Origin: Clostridia bacterium
GTDB lineage: Bacteria; Bacillota; Clostridia; Oscillospirales; CAG-272
DNA: 64,000 nt
Direction of reading: 5' to 3'
Assembly: GCA_017483195.1 (NCBI GenBank)
Contig: JAFULR010000008.1
Span: 107,044 to 171,043, forward strand
Shown: positions 28,433 through 36,365 of the stretch, piece after piece
Layout: every line of letters starts with the position of its first letter
Numbering within the stretch: the first letter of the stretch is position 1
The notes under the pieces: generated by a model
Databases searched by the model: none
What the model was told of the DNA's origin: nothing
What the model saw: only the letters and a program-made list of their open reading frames with translations
Made by a program: the position numbers and the translations under genes

Positions 28433-29263
28433 ATGGCTTCTAGTATTATCAAAAACTTAGATAATTTTTATTATCATCACACAGAAAACAAGACCTGCTC
28501 AAACTCTACCCAGCACTATCATTCCGGATTTGAGATATATTATATGAAAGAGGGCAAGTGTCACTATTTCATTAATGACAAATCCTATGACATCGTGTCC
28601 GGTGATATAGTTCTTATTCCCGCAGGGCTCATCCACGGCACTAATTACGGCTCCAAGCCCTGCACAAGACTGCTTATAAATTTTCAAAACGATTTTATCG
28701 ACAAATCCCTTATGAGCGCCCTTCTTGATATAGGATACCTTTATAAAAACAGGGAGACTCAGGCTCTCGTAAATATTATTTTCGATGCCATTGAAAAGGA
28801 ATATCTCGCAAATGATGATATTTCATCCGCAAGCCTTAAGGCTCTTACCGAGTCCCTTGTTTCACTGATAATCCGAAATTGGAAATCGGGTATAACGCGT
28901 GAGCATAATACCATCGTTGAAGCGACGATCAAGTATATTCAGGAAAATTATATGCAGACCATAAGACTTGCCGAGGTTGCGAAAATGCTCTCAGTCAGCG
29001 AAGAACACCTTTCAAGAACATTTAAAAAGGAGATCACGTTCGGTTTTAGCGAATATATTACCCTTATCAGATTGCAAAAGGCTGAGCATATGCTGAAAAA
29101 CGAGCCGAGCCGTGCTATAACCGAGGTGGCGTACGCTTGCGGCTTTAACGATAGCAATTACTTCTCGTATAAATTCAAAAAAGCATTCGGTGTTACGCCG
29201 AGTGAGGTTCGCGACAACGGACTTTTGCCCGAAACACCGGACGGTCCCAATCACATCTCGTAA
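28433..29263 (+). CDS. AraC-family transcriptional regulator, probable pectin/uronate regulator
   Basis: 276 residues. The N-terminal 1-110 form a cupin-type sensor domain (QHYHSGFEIYYMKEGKCHYFINDKSYDIVSGDIVLIPAGLIHG). The C-terminal 180-270 hold two helix-turn-helix motifs (IRLAEVAKMLSVSEEHLSRTFKK and ITEVAYACGFNDSNYFSYKFKKAFGVTPSEVR), the AraC signature. It is divergent from uxaB-uxaA-uxaC and lies within the pectin region. A 17-base motif at its own promoter recurs at the importer operon and pectate lyase promoters, which makes it the best candidate for their regulator. The effector is unknown; KDG or a uronate is plausible. Confidence 0.9.
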   Translation: MASSIIKNLDNFYYHHTENKTCSNSTQHYHSGFEIYYMKEGKCHYFINDKSYDIVSGDIVLIPAGLIHGTNYGSKPCTRLLINFQNDFIDKSLMSALLDIGYLYKNRETQALVNIIFDAIEKEYLANDDISSASLKALTESLVSLIIRNWKSGITREHNTIVEATIKYIQENYMQTIRLAEVAKMLSVSEEHLSRTFKKEITFGFSEYITLIRLQKAEHMLKNEPSRAITEVAYACGFNDSNYFSYKFKKAFGVTPSEVRDNGLLPETPDGPNHIS

Positions 29264-29277
29264 TAAAGGGGACTGCT

Positions 29278-30258
29278 ATGGAAGATATTATTTTTGCGAT
29301 AAACGCGGTCTTGCCCATTATCCTTATGATAATGGTGGGATATATTCTGAAAAAGATAGGATTGCTTGAAGAAGAAAACGCGAAAAAGCTCAACACACTT
29401 GTATTCCGCATATTCTTGCCCGTAATGCTCTTTTTGAACGTTTACAAAATTGAGGATTTCGGCGCGATAGATCTGACGTTTGTCTTTTATGCAGTGGGAA
29501 TAACAATTCTCCTCTTCCTTATAGGAATTCCCGTAATGCACGTGCTTTTTAAGGACAACCGTCAAAGAAGCGTCATGCTTCAAGGCATATTCAGAGCTAA
29601 TTATGCCCTTGTGGGAATTCCGCTTGCAGAATCCTTGTTTGGAAGTGAGGGTAGCATTATGGCTTCCCTTCTGTCCGCATTCATTGTTCCCGTGTTCAAT
29701 ATTCTTGCTGTCATTTGTCTGACGGTATTTTCTGCAGGTGATAAAAAGCCCTCACTTAAGGGAGTTCTTATCGGAATTGCCAAAAATCCCCTTATCCAAG
29801 GAATAGCGTGCGGACTTCTGGCGCTTGGAATACGAGCTGCATTCGTACAGTTGGGTATTGACTTCAGACTTTCACAGATCACTCCAATATACAAAACGCT
29901 CCAAAATCTCTCAAGCGTAGCCACTCCCCTTTCCCTTCTTGTATTGGGAGCAAGATTTGAGCTGTCCGCAATCCCCACATTAAAAAAACACATAATAATC
30001 GGCACAATCAACAGAACGGTAATAGTGCCCTTGATAGGAATAAGCGTTGCGGTGTTACTTAACAGATTCAGCGGCGCACAGTTCGCAACCTTTGTCTCCT
30101 GCTTCTGCACCCCAGTAGCAGTCTCAAGCGTACCTATGTCCCAGGAAATGGGAGCCGATGCTGATCTTATGGGCCAGCTCGTTGTCTGGACCACCGTTTT
30201 CTCGTCCCTTAGTATATTCATCGCCTCATACGTTTTAAAGGCAATAGGGATATTTTAA
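29278..30258 (+). CDS. AEC-family (auxin efflux carrier type) transporter
   Basis: 326 residues with about ten hydrophobic segments. The pattern of the AEC family is visible: PIILMIMVGYILKKIGLL at the N-terminus, ANYALVGIPLAESLFG in the middle, and the C-terminal half starting PLSLLVLGARFEL. Bacterial members export or exchange carboxylates such as malate, or transport other anions. It is 15 bases behind the AraC gene in the same transcript, so a sugar acid is a reasonable substrate guess, but nothing in the sequence fixes it. Confidence 0.85.
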   Translation: MEDIIFAINAVLPIILMIMVGYILKKIGLLEEENAKKLNTLVFRIFLPVMLFLNVYKIEDFGAIDLTFVFYAVGITILLFLIGIPVMHVLFKDNRQRSVMLQGIFRANYALVGIPLAESLFGSEGSIMASLLSAFIVPVFNILAVICLTVFSAGDKKPSLKGVLIGIAKNPLIQGIACGLLALGIRAAFVQLGIDFRLSQITPIYKTLQNLSSVATPLSLLVLGARFELSAIPTLKKHIIIGTINRTVIVPLIGISVAVLLNRFSGAQFATFVSCFCTPVAVSSVPMSQEMGADADLMGQLVVWTTVFSSLSIFIASYVLKAIGIF

Positions 30259-30270
30259 TCAATAAATTCA

Positions 30271-30296
30271 AGGCTTTCTTGGTAGAAAGCCTTTTT
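30271..30296 (+). terminator. Rho-independent terminator after the AEC gene
   Basis: A 9-bp stem (AGGCTTTCT / AGAAAGCCT) with a 4-base loop, then CTTTTT. Confidence 0.9.
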
Positions 30297-30330
30297 ATTT
30301 GCGTTTTTTATGAACAGGCATTGTGCAATA

Positions 30331-30444
30331 TATCAAAAAAATCATTATTGTTTTTGTGTGAATGATAGAAATTGGGCTTTTTGTCAGTTTTTTTATGAAA
30401 GATTCACTATTTTTATTGATTTTTTGATTTAATTATGATAGAAT
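30331..30444 (+). promoter_or_regulatory. Pectate lyase promoter with two motif copies
   Basis: TTGATT (30416-30421), 17 bases, TAGAAT (30439-30444). The reverse-strand motif TAAATCAAAAAATCAAT (30415-30431) covers the -35 box, as at the AraC promoter. A second copy, TATCAAAAAAATCATTA, lies at 30331-30347, 84 bases upstream. Confidence 0.65.
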
Positions 30445-30506
30445 ATACACAATGGCATAGTGTTTATTAATTGAACAAAAATCATGCTGAAATATGGAGG
30501 AAATCT

Positions 30507-33500
30507 ATGAAAACCAAACTCATCTCTTTGTTATTAACGGCGCTCATCCTATTGCCCGTTATAGCACCCGTGATCCCGGTTTTTGCCGAGGATATTACGA
30601 CCTATCTCCTTGACGCAAGCACTCTTCCCGACGTGCCGGGCAATTCCAAGGAAAATGGCGACACAGATACGGGCGGCACAAAAAGCTTTTTCACTATTCA
30701 CTATAAGGCTGCAACCCGTATAGAAAGTACGGCAAATATTTTCGATGGTGCAGGCCAAGACGGATTCTCACCCTCAAAACGAATCAACCTTCAGGGCAAA
30801 ATGGAAATAACCAATGGCGTAGCCACCGGTGCTATTTCATTCACCACTCAGGGCCCTGCAGAGGTAAAGGTTTGGTGGGGATGCGGAGACACAGGACGCC
30901 AGATGTCCCTTATCGATGCAAGCAGCAATGTTTATGCAACCACATCCGAGGCTGCTGTAAAGAACGGCCTTTATATTTCAACTCTTAATCTTGACAAAGC
31001 CGGCACTTATTATCTCGGCGGTCTTGAGGGCAGCAACTACATTTATAAGGTAGCCGTAAAGACAAAAACACTTGATCTTGGCCCTCGCGCGGATTGGTCA
31101 ACAATATCCGCCCCCAAGTTTGTTTCCCACACCACTACAGATGAGGGCAGAGTTCAGCTTGAAATCAATGCTGTAGTTGGACACAATGGCGCAGACAACC
31201 TCGTTGTTAATATGTACCAGGACGGCAAGGTAATTTCCACTGCTAAGTCCACGTCATACAAATCACTTCATAAGCTCTCCTTCTCTCCCGTTGAAACGGG
31301 CACTTACACCTTTGAAGCTATCATCAGCCGCGAGGGTGAAGAGAGCAAGACATCCGAATTGTTGGTTTACGATTACGTGCTTCCCCTTGAAGCTCCATAC
31401 GTTACGAACTGTGCAAACCTTGGTAACGGTGTTGTTAACGTGATCTGGAATCCCGTAAGAGAAGCAGAATCCTACAACATATACGTTAACGGCGAATTCC
31501 ATTCGAACACTACGGACCGTGATGCAGTTATCACAGGTCTTACAAACGGTTCCACCGCAAAGATTGAAATCGAGGCTCTCAGAGGAAACGATATTTCCGG
31601 TAAGAGCAATAATTCCATTAAGGTAGGCAAAAAGGATATCGCTTGGAACTTCACAGTTTACGGTCCTTCCGCTAAAAAATCCAACAACGTTGCAACAGTA
31701 AACAGTGACGGTAGCGTAACACTTAAATCCCTTAACGGAAGCGGTAAGCTTCAGCCCACAGGTGCAGACGGTCTTGGATTCTACTACACAGCAGTTCCCG
31801 CAGATCAGAACTTCACCTTCACAGCTAAGGTACTTGTAAACTATTGGACATTCTCCAACGGTCAGGAGGGCTTCGGCCTTATGGTAACTGACCACGTTCC
31901 TTCCTCAAGCGATACGGGAAGCGCAGATTTCTGGACAAACCAGTATATGGCTGCTTGCACAAAGATCGAATATTGGTATTCTACAGACGAGGAAGGCAAC
32001 TACTATTTCTCCACAAGTGATGAAAAGATCGGAACCAAGTATTCAATGAAACTCGGTATTGGATCGATTTCCAAGACTGGCATTGATCAGTCCATTATCG
32101 ACAGAACCGCTCTCGGCGAAACGGGACTTATCGTTGGTCAGAACGGTTACCTTAAATCAGTAATTCACACACTTGAGCGTAAAGCAGGCTTCTTTAATAA
32201 GGAGGCAGGCACGTATAATATCATAGGAAACTGGAAGAACTCCGAGGGTGTTGAGGGCTCCTTCCCCGAGGAAGAGCTTATTACAGAGATGACTCTCGAA
32301 ATCCAGAAAAACAATACCGGTTATTTCATTACGTACTATGACAAAAACGGTAATCCGGTAAGAACGATCAAAAACTACGAGCCCGATGCTCTTGAAAGCT
32401 TCGACTCCGATTACGTTTACGTAGGTATGTTTGCGGCTCGTAACGCAAGCGTAACCTTCAAGGATATCAAGCTTACAACGATCGATCCCGCGGAAGATGC
32501 ACCCGCAGAAGAAAGACCTATCGAAATAATAGTTCCTACAGTAACAATTACTTCTGCAACTTCCACCACCTCTACAAACTATAATCTCGTTGCTGATGTC
32601 AACCTTGACGGTACTCTTGAGATCGCCCTCAACGATAACGTAATCGTTTCCAAGCTTGACGTTAAGGCTTACGAAAGATTCTCTAAGGTAATTGACATAA
32701 GCTCTTTTGCAAGCTATGACTATCCCAATACTCTTGTAGTAAGATTCACTCCCGATCCTGATCAGGAGCTTCCTCCCTACACAAAGCTCTCCACAACGAA
32801 CGCTGTAACGTCAGTTGTTGAGATCAACCTTTATAAAGGTAATTATCATAGAAAGAACATCTATGTTTCTCCTGACGGTATGTATTACAATACTGGTTCA
32901 AAAGAGCATCCTTACGATATTTACACAGCAATTCAACGCGTAGTACCCGGACAGACCATTATCCTTATGGAAGGCACATATAAGCTTAAGACAGGCTTGA
33001 CGATTCAGAGAGGTGTTGATGGAACTGAAGAGAATCCCATAAGAATGATAGCGGATCCCGAGGCAAAAACAAGACCTGTGATCGACTTTATGGGTGAGGG
33101 CACCGGCATCCTTCACGGCGGCAATTGGTGGCACTTCTACGGCTTTGACGTAACCAATTCCCTTGATGGGCAAAAAGGATTCCAGGTTTCAGGTAACAAT
33201 AACATCCTCGAACAGATCCACACTTATCACAACGGCAACACCGGTATCCAGCTCAGCAGATATAACGGAGTTGACCTTACGATCGATCAGTGGCCCGCTA
33301 ATAACCTCATTCTTAACTGCACCTCTTGGGGCAATGCGGATACAGGTTACGAGGATGCTGACGGCTTCGCTGCTAAGCTTACCATAGGCGAGGGCAACGT
33401 ATTTGACGGTTGCGTAGCATATAATAACGCTGATGACGGTTGGGACCTCTACGCAAAGGTAGCAACCGGTGAGATCGGTGCCGTAGTTATCAAGAACTGT

Positions 33501-34397
33501 GTAGCATACGGCAACGGATATCTTGAGGATGGCACAAATGCAGGTAACGGAAACGGATTCAAGCTTGGTGGTGACTCTCTTCCCGGTCAGCATCAGCTTA
33601 TTAACTGTATCGCATTCAATAACAAAGCAAAGGGTATTGATTCTAACTCTTGCCCCGACATCATAGTTAAGGATTGCATTAGCTATAATAACGGTTCACA
33701 TAACGTAGCTCTCTATACTAATACAGCTAATGACACTAACTTCCAGGTTGAAGGCGTTATCTCCTTCAAGGATGACAGCATCAAGATTGCTGAAAATAAA
33801 TCCGTATATGAAAGCTTCAAGCCCAAGGGAAATCAGGATACAGAGGCTTATATGAACGCTTCCAACTACTATTGGATGGGCGGCAAATGTACAAACTCTG
33901 CAGGTGATATTCTTGGTGCAGATATATTCGTAAGCACTGAATTTACAGGTATCACAAGAAATGAAGACGGCACAATCAACATGAACGGCTTCCTTGAGCT
34001 TAATGAAAATGCTCCCGGTGATGCAGGTACAACAGGCGATTCCACTCCCTCTGCAGTAATCATACTCGTTCCCGACCAGGAACACAATTACGGTGAAGAG
34101 TGGATCCACGAGGACTACTACGTACACTGGAAGGAGTGCGAGTGCGGTGACAAGCATATGATCGGCGCACATGAATTCGAGGTTATTATTGATGTACCTG
34201 CAACTGAAACAACAGCAGGTAAGCAACACTCCGAATGTAAGGTTTGCGGATATAAGCTTCCCATTCAGCAGATTCCTGCTCTTGGAACTCCCGACATAAC
34301 ACCCCCCAACATCTTTGAAGATTTTGGCGGTTGGCTTGCTTGGCTCTTCCAGATAATAGCGGATTTCTTTGCTTCCCTTTTCGGCGGTAAATCTTAA
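30507..34397 (+). CDS. Secreted multidomain pectate lyase, polysaccharide lyase family 9
   Basis: 1296 residues from the ATG at 30507 (GGAGG six bases upstream; a TTG at 30471 is rejected). A signal peptide ends near AVFAED-type residues 25-28. Two fibronectin-III-like modules lie around 190-380, then a large concanavalin-like region to about 680. The PL9 beta-helix spans about 785-1100: the Asp of EDADGF and the three Asp of ADDGWD reproduce the exact spacing (0, 24, 25, 28) of the calcium ligands of Dickeya Pel9A, and the Lys in GNGFKLGG corresponds to its catalytic Lys. Residues 1190-1261 form a Cys/His module (CECG, CKVCG), and the end is a hydrophobic tail (WLAWLFQIIADFFASLF). It cleaves polygalacturonate outside the cell. 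Confidence 0.92.
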   Translation: MKTKLISLLLTALILLPVIAPVIPVFAEDITTYLLDASTLPDVPGNSKENGDTDTGGTKSFFTIHYKAATRIESTANIFDGAGQDGFSPSKRINLQGKMEITNGVATGAISFTTQGPAEVKVWWGCGDTGRQMSLIDASSNVYATTSEAAVKNGLYISTLNLDKAGTYYLGGLEGSNYIYKVAVKTKTLDLGPRADWSTISAPKFVSHTTTDEGRVQLEINAVVGHNGADNLVVNMYQDGKVISTAKSTSYKSLHKLSFSPVETGTYTFEAIISREGEESKTSELLVYDYVLPLEAPYVTNCANLGNGVVNVIWNPVREAESYNIYVNGEFHSNTTDRDAVITGLTNGSTAKIEIEALRGNDISGKSNNSIKVGKKDIAWNFTVYGPSAKKSNNVATVNSDGSVTLKSLNGSGKLQPTGADGLGFYYTAVPADQNFTFTAKVLVNYWTFSNGQEGFGLMVTDHVPSSSDTGSADFWTNQYMAACTKIEYWYSTDEEGNYYFSTSDEKIGTKYSMKLGIGSISKTGIDQSIIDRTALGETGLIVGQNGYLKSVIHTLERKAGFFNKEAGTYNIIGNWKNSEGVEGSFPEEELITEMTLEIQKNNTGYFITYYDKNGNPVRTIKNYEPDALESFDSDYVYVGMFAARNASVTFKDIKLTTIDPAEDAPAEERPIEIIVPTVTITSATSTTSTNYNLVADVNLDGTLEIALNDNVIVSKLDVKAYERFSKVIDISSFASYDYPNTLVVRFTPDPDQELPPYTKLSTTNAVTSVVEINLYKGNYHRKNIYVSPDGMYYNTGSKEHPYDIYTAIQRVVPGQTIILMEGTYKLKTGLTIQRGVDGTEENPIRMIADPEAKTRPVIDFMGEGTGILHGGNWWHFYGFDVTNSLDGQKGFQVSGNNNILEQIHTYHNGNTGIQLSRYNGVDLTIDQWPANNLILNCTSWGNADTGYEDADGFAAKLTIGEGNVFDGCVAYNNADDGWDLYAKVATGEIGAVVIKNCVAYGNGYLEDGTNAGNGNGFKLGGDSLPGQHQLINCIAFNNKAKGIDSNSCPDIIVKDCISYNNGSHNVALYTNTANDTNFQVEGVISFKDDSIKIAENKSVYESFKPKGNQDTEAYMNASNYYWMGGKCTNSAGDILGADIFVSTEFTGITRNEDGTINMNGFLELNENAPGDAGTTGDSTPSAVIILVPDQEHNYGEEWIHEDYYVHWKECECGDKHMIGAHEFEVIIDVPATETTAGKQHSECKVCGYKLPIQQIPALGTPDITPPNIFEDFGGWLAWLFQIIADFFASLFGGKS

Positions 34398-34409
34398 TTC
34401 AACAAAAAT

Positions 34410-34433
34410 ACACCCCTGAGCAATCAGGGGTGT
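34410..34433 (+). terminator. Terminator-like hairpin after the pectate lyase gene
   Basis: A 10-bp stem (ACACCCCTGA / TCAGGGGTGT) with a GCAA loop, but only a poor T run, so termination may be partial or helped by the next hairpin. Confidence 0.65.
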
Positions 34434-34441
34434 TATCATAT

Positions 34442-34469
34442 AAAAAGGACACTCAATTTGAGTGTCCTT
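34442..34469 (-). terminator. Rho-independent terminator of kduI-kduD
   Basis: On the minus strand the stem AAGGACACTC / GAGTGTCCTT is followed by TTTTTA just after the kduD stop. Confidence 0.85.
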
Positions 34470-34484
34470 AAATAATTTTGAATA

Positions 34485-35288
34485 TCAGCCGGGCTGCTTG
34501 CCGAAGTATGCCTGGATACCGCCGTCAACGTAAAGGATCTGTCCGTTTACGAAGTCAGATGCGCTTGATGCAAGGAATACTGCAGGACCTGCAAGATCCT
34601 CGGGATCACCCCAACGGCCTGCGGGAGTCTTAGTGTCGGTTATGAAGCTATCAAAGGGATGCTTGCTTCCGTCTGCCTGGGGCTCACGGAGAGGAGCGGT
34701 CTGAGGAGTAGCGATATAGCCGGGACCGATACCGTTGCACTGAATGTTATACTGACCGTACTCGGAAGCGATATTTCTTGTAAGCATCTTAAGTCCACCC
34801 TTAGCGGACGCATATGCGGAAACAGTCTCGCGACCGAACTCGCTCATCATAGAGCAGATATTGATGATCTTACCGCTTCTCTGCTTGATCATAGAAGGAA
34901 GCACTGCTTTAGATACGATAAAGGGAGCGTTAAGGTCAACGTCGATTACCTGACGGAACTCACTTGCCTTCATCTCGATCATAGGAATTCTCTTAATGAT
35001 GCCTGCGTTGTTTACAAGAATATCAACAACGCCAACCTCTTCCTCGATCTTAGCGATCATAGCGTTTACAGCATCCTCATCCGTAACGTCACAAACGTAA
35101 CCGTGAGCATCAATGCCGTCAGCTGCATAGGATGCAAGACCTCTGTCAACGAACTCCTGCTTGATATCGTTGAAAACGATTGTAGCACCTGCCGCATGTA
35201 AACCCTTAGCGATAGCGTAACCGATACCGTAGCTTGCGCCTGTAATAAGAGCAACCTTGCCTTCAAGGGAAAAATTCTTTGTACTCAT
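34485..35288 (-). CDS. kduD: 2-dehydro-3-deoxy-D-gluconate 5-dehydrogenase (short-chain dehydrogenase)
   Basis: 267 residues from the ATG at 35288, which has GGAG 11 bases upstream; the frame extends further into kduI but without need. The short-chain dehydrogenase marks are TGASYGIGYAIA (cofactor), NNAG, and the catalytic Ser-Tyr-Lys (ICSMMSE, YASAKGG). The sequence FSLEGKVALITGASYGIG and the end GRWGDPEDLAGPAVFLAS fit KduD closely. With KduI directly upstream it turns 2,5-diketo-3-deoxygluconate into KDG, the product shared with the UxaA branch. Confidence 0.93.
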   Translation of the reverse strand: MSTKNFSLEGKVALITGASYGIGYAIAKGLHAAGATIVFNDIKQEFVDRGLASYAADGIDAHGYVCDVTDEDAVNAMIAKIEEEVGVVDILVNNAGIIKRIPMIEMKASEFRQVIDVDLNAPFIVSKAVLPSMIKQRSGKIINICSMMSEFGRETVSAYASAKGGLKMLTRNIASEYGQYNIQCNGIGPGYIATPQTAPLREPQADGSKHPFDSFITDTKTPAGRWGDPEDLAGPAVFLASSASDFVNGQILYVDGGIQAYFGKQPG

Positions 35289-35307
35289 AATTTCAATCTC
35301 CTTTAAA

Positions 35308-36138
35308 TTATCTAAGGTCTTTGGTCTGAATATGGTCCATATCCGTAAATTCCTGATTTTCACCGCACATAGCCCAGATGAAAGAATAGTTCTTTGTACC
35401 TACGCCGCTGTGGATCGACCAGGAGGGAGATATAACCGCTTCCTCGTTGTGCATAATGATATGTCTTGTTTCGTTGGGCTCACCCATCATATGGAATACC
35501 GCATCATTCTCACCCATATCAAGATAGAAGTAAACCTCCATTCTTCTTGCGTGAGTATGAGAAGGCATCGTGTTCCAGTTAGAGCCGACCTCAAGCTGAG
35601 TAAGTCCCATAGAAAGCTGGCAGGATTCCATTACCTCGGGGTGGATGTACTGATTGATAACTCTCTTATTGCAATCCTCAAGAGAGCCGCAGGGTACCTT
35701 TCTTGCCTTTGTTATATCTATCTTTCTGATAGGATATTCTGTGTGCGCGGGGCAGCTTGTTGCATAGAACTTTGCAGGGCAAGCGGGATCAACACTACGG
35801 AAGATGATGTCCTTGTGTCCGCGTCCAACGTATATACCGTCACGGGGATTCATCTCGTAAACCTCACCGTCGATAACGATCTCGCCCTTGCCTCCGATAT
35901 TGATACAGCCAAGCTCTCTGCGCTGAAGGAAATATTCAGCAGCAAGCTCCTTGCCGACCTCCAAAGAAAGCTCCGCATCAACGGGATAGATGCCTAAAAC
36001 GATTATTCTGTCGATATGGCTATAAACCATTTTAACAACGTCCTTTGTGAAAAGCCCGGAAATATGAAATTCCTCTCTGAGTCTGTCAGTAGTATAATAT
36101 TTCACGTCCTTCGCATTAGCAGCGTCTCTTACTTCCAT
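35308..36138 (-). CDS. kduI: 5-dehydro-4-deoxy-D-glucuronate isomerase
   Basis: 276 residues, the usual length of KduI. A cupin-type fold with the zinc-binding set in MPSHTHARRMEVYFYLDM and the later His of ETRHIIMHNEE, plus YVGRGHKDIIF and the end DHIQTKDLR, all typical of KduI. It isomerises the unsaturated-uronate product released by the GH105 enzyme to 2,5-diketo-3-deoxygluconate. First gene of kduI-kduD, 19 bases before the kduD start, with its own weak promoter. Confidence 0.95.
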   Translation of the reverse strand: MEVRDAANAKDVKYYTTDRLREEFHISGLFTKDVVKMVYSHIDRIIVLGIYPVDAELSLEVGKELAAEYFLQRRELGCINIGGKGEIVIDGEVYEMNPRDGIYVGRGHKDIIFRSVDPACPAKFYATSCPAHTEYPIRKIDITKARKVPCGSLEDCNKRVINQYIHPEVMESCQLSMGLTQLEVGSNWNTMPSHTHARRMEVYFYLDMGENDAVFHMMGEPNETRHIIMHNEEAVISPSWSIHSGVGTKNYSFIWAMCGENQEFTDMDHIQTKDLR

Positions 36139-36178
36139 AATAAATCTCCTTTATTAAAATCAAAAGTTTATCACTTTA

Positions 36179-36207
36179 AAGATAACACATTTTGCATAAT
36201 AAATCAA
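36179..36207 (-). promoter_or_regulatory. Probable promoter of kduI-kduD
   Basis: On the minus strand TTGATT (36202-36207), 17 bases, TATCTT (36179-36184). The weak -10 and a nearby degenerate AAATCA-A/T-rich inverted element suggest activator dependence similar to the other pectin promoters. Confidence 0.45.
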
Positions 36208-36294
36208 GGGTTTTTTGTGATTTAATAATATTTTGTATATATTATACAAATATATATAATAAACAAATTTGAAGGATTTATTTTCAAAAAAGTA

Positions 36295-36323
36295 TGGAAA
36301 TCCGTGCGCTTTTATGATATAAT
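36295..36323 (+). promoter_or_regulatory. Extended -10 promoter of lon
   Basis: TGATATAAT at 36315-36323 is an extended -10 with a perfect TATAAT; the -35 (TGGAAA, 36295-36300) is weak. No CIRCE or CtsR-like repeat is seen nearby. Confidence 0.6.
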
Positions 36324-36365
36324 GATTATAATTAGGTTAATTATACCCACAGCACAGGAGGGCTT

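Noticed and set aside
33696..34439. Minus-strand frame of 247 codons opposite the pectate lyase end
   Set aside because: Antisense shadow of the PL9 gene; covers its terminator hairpin and has no start signals.
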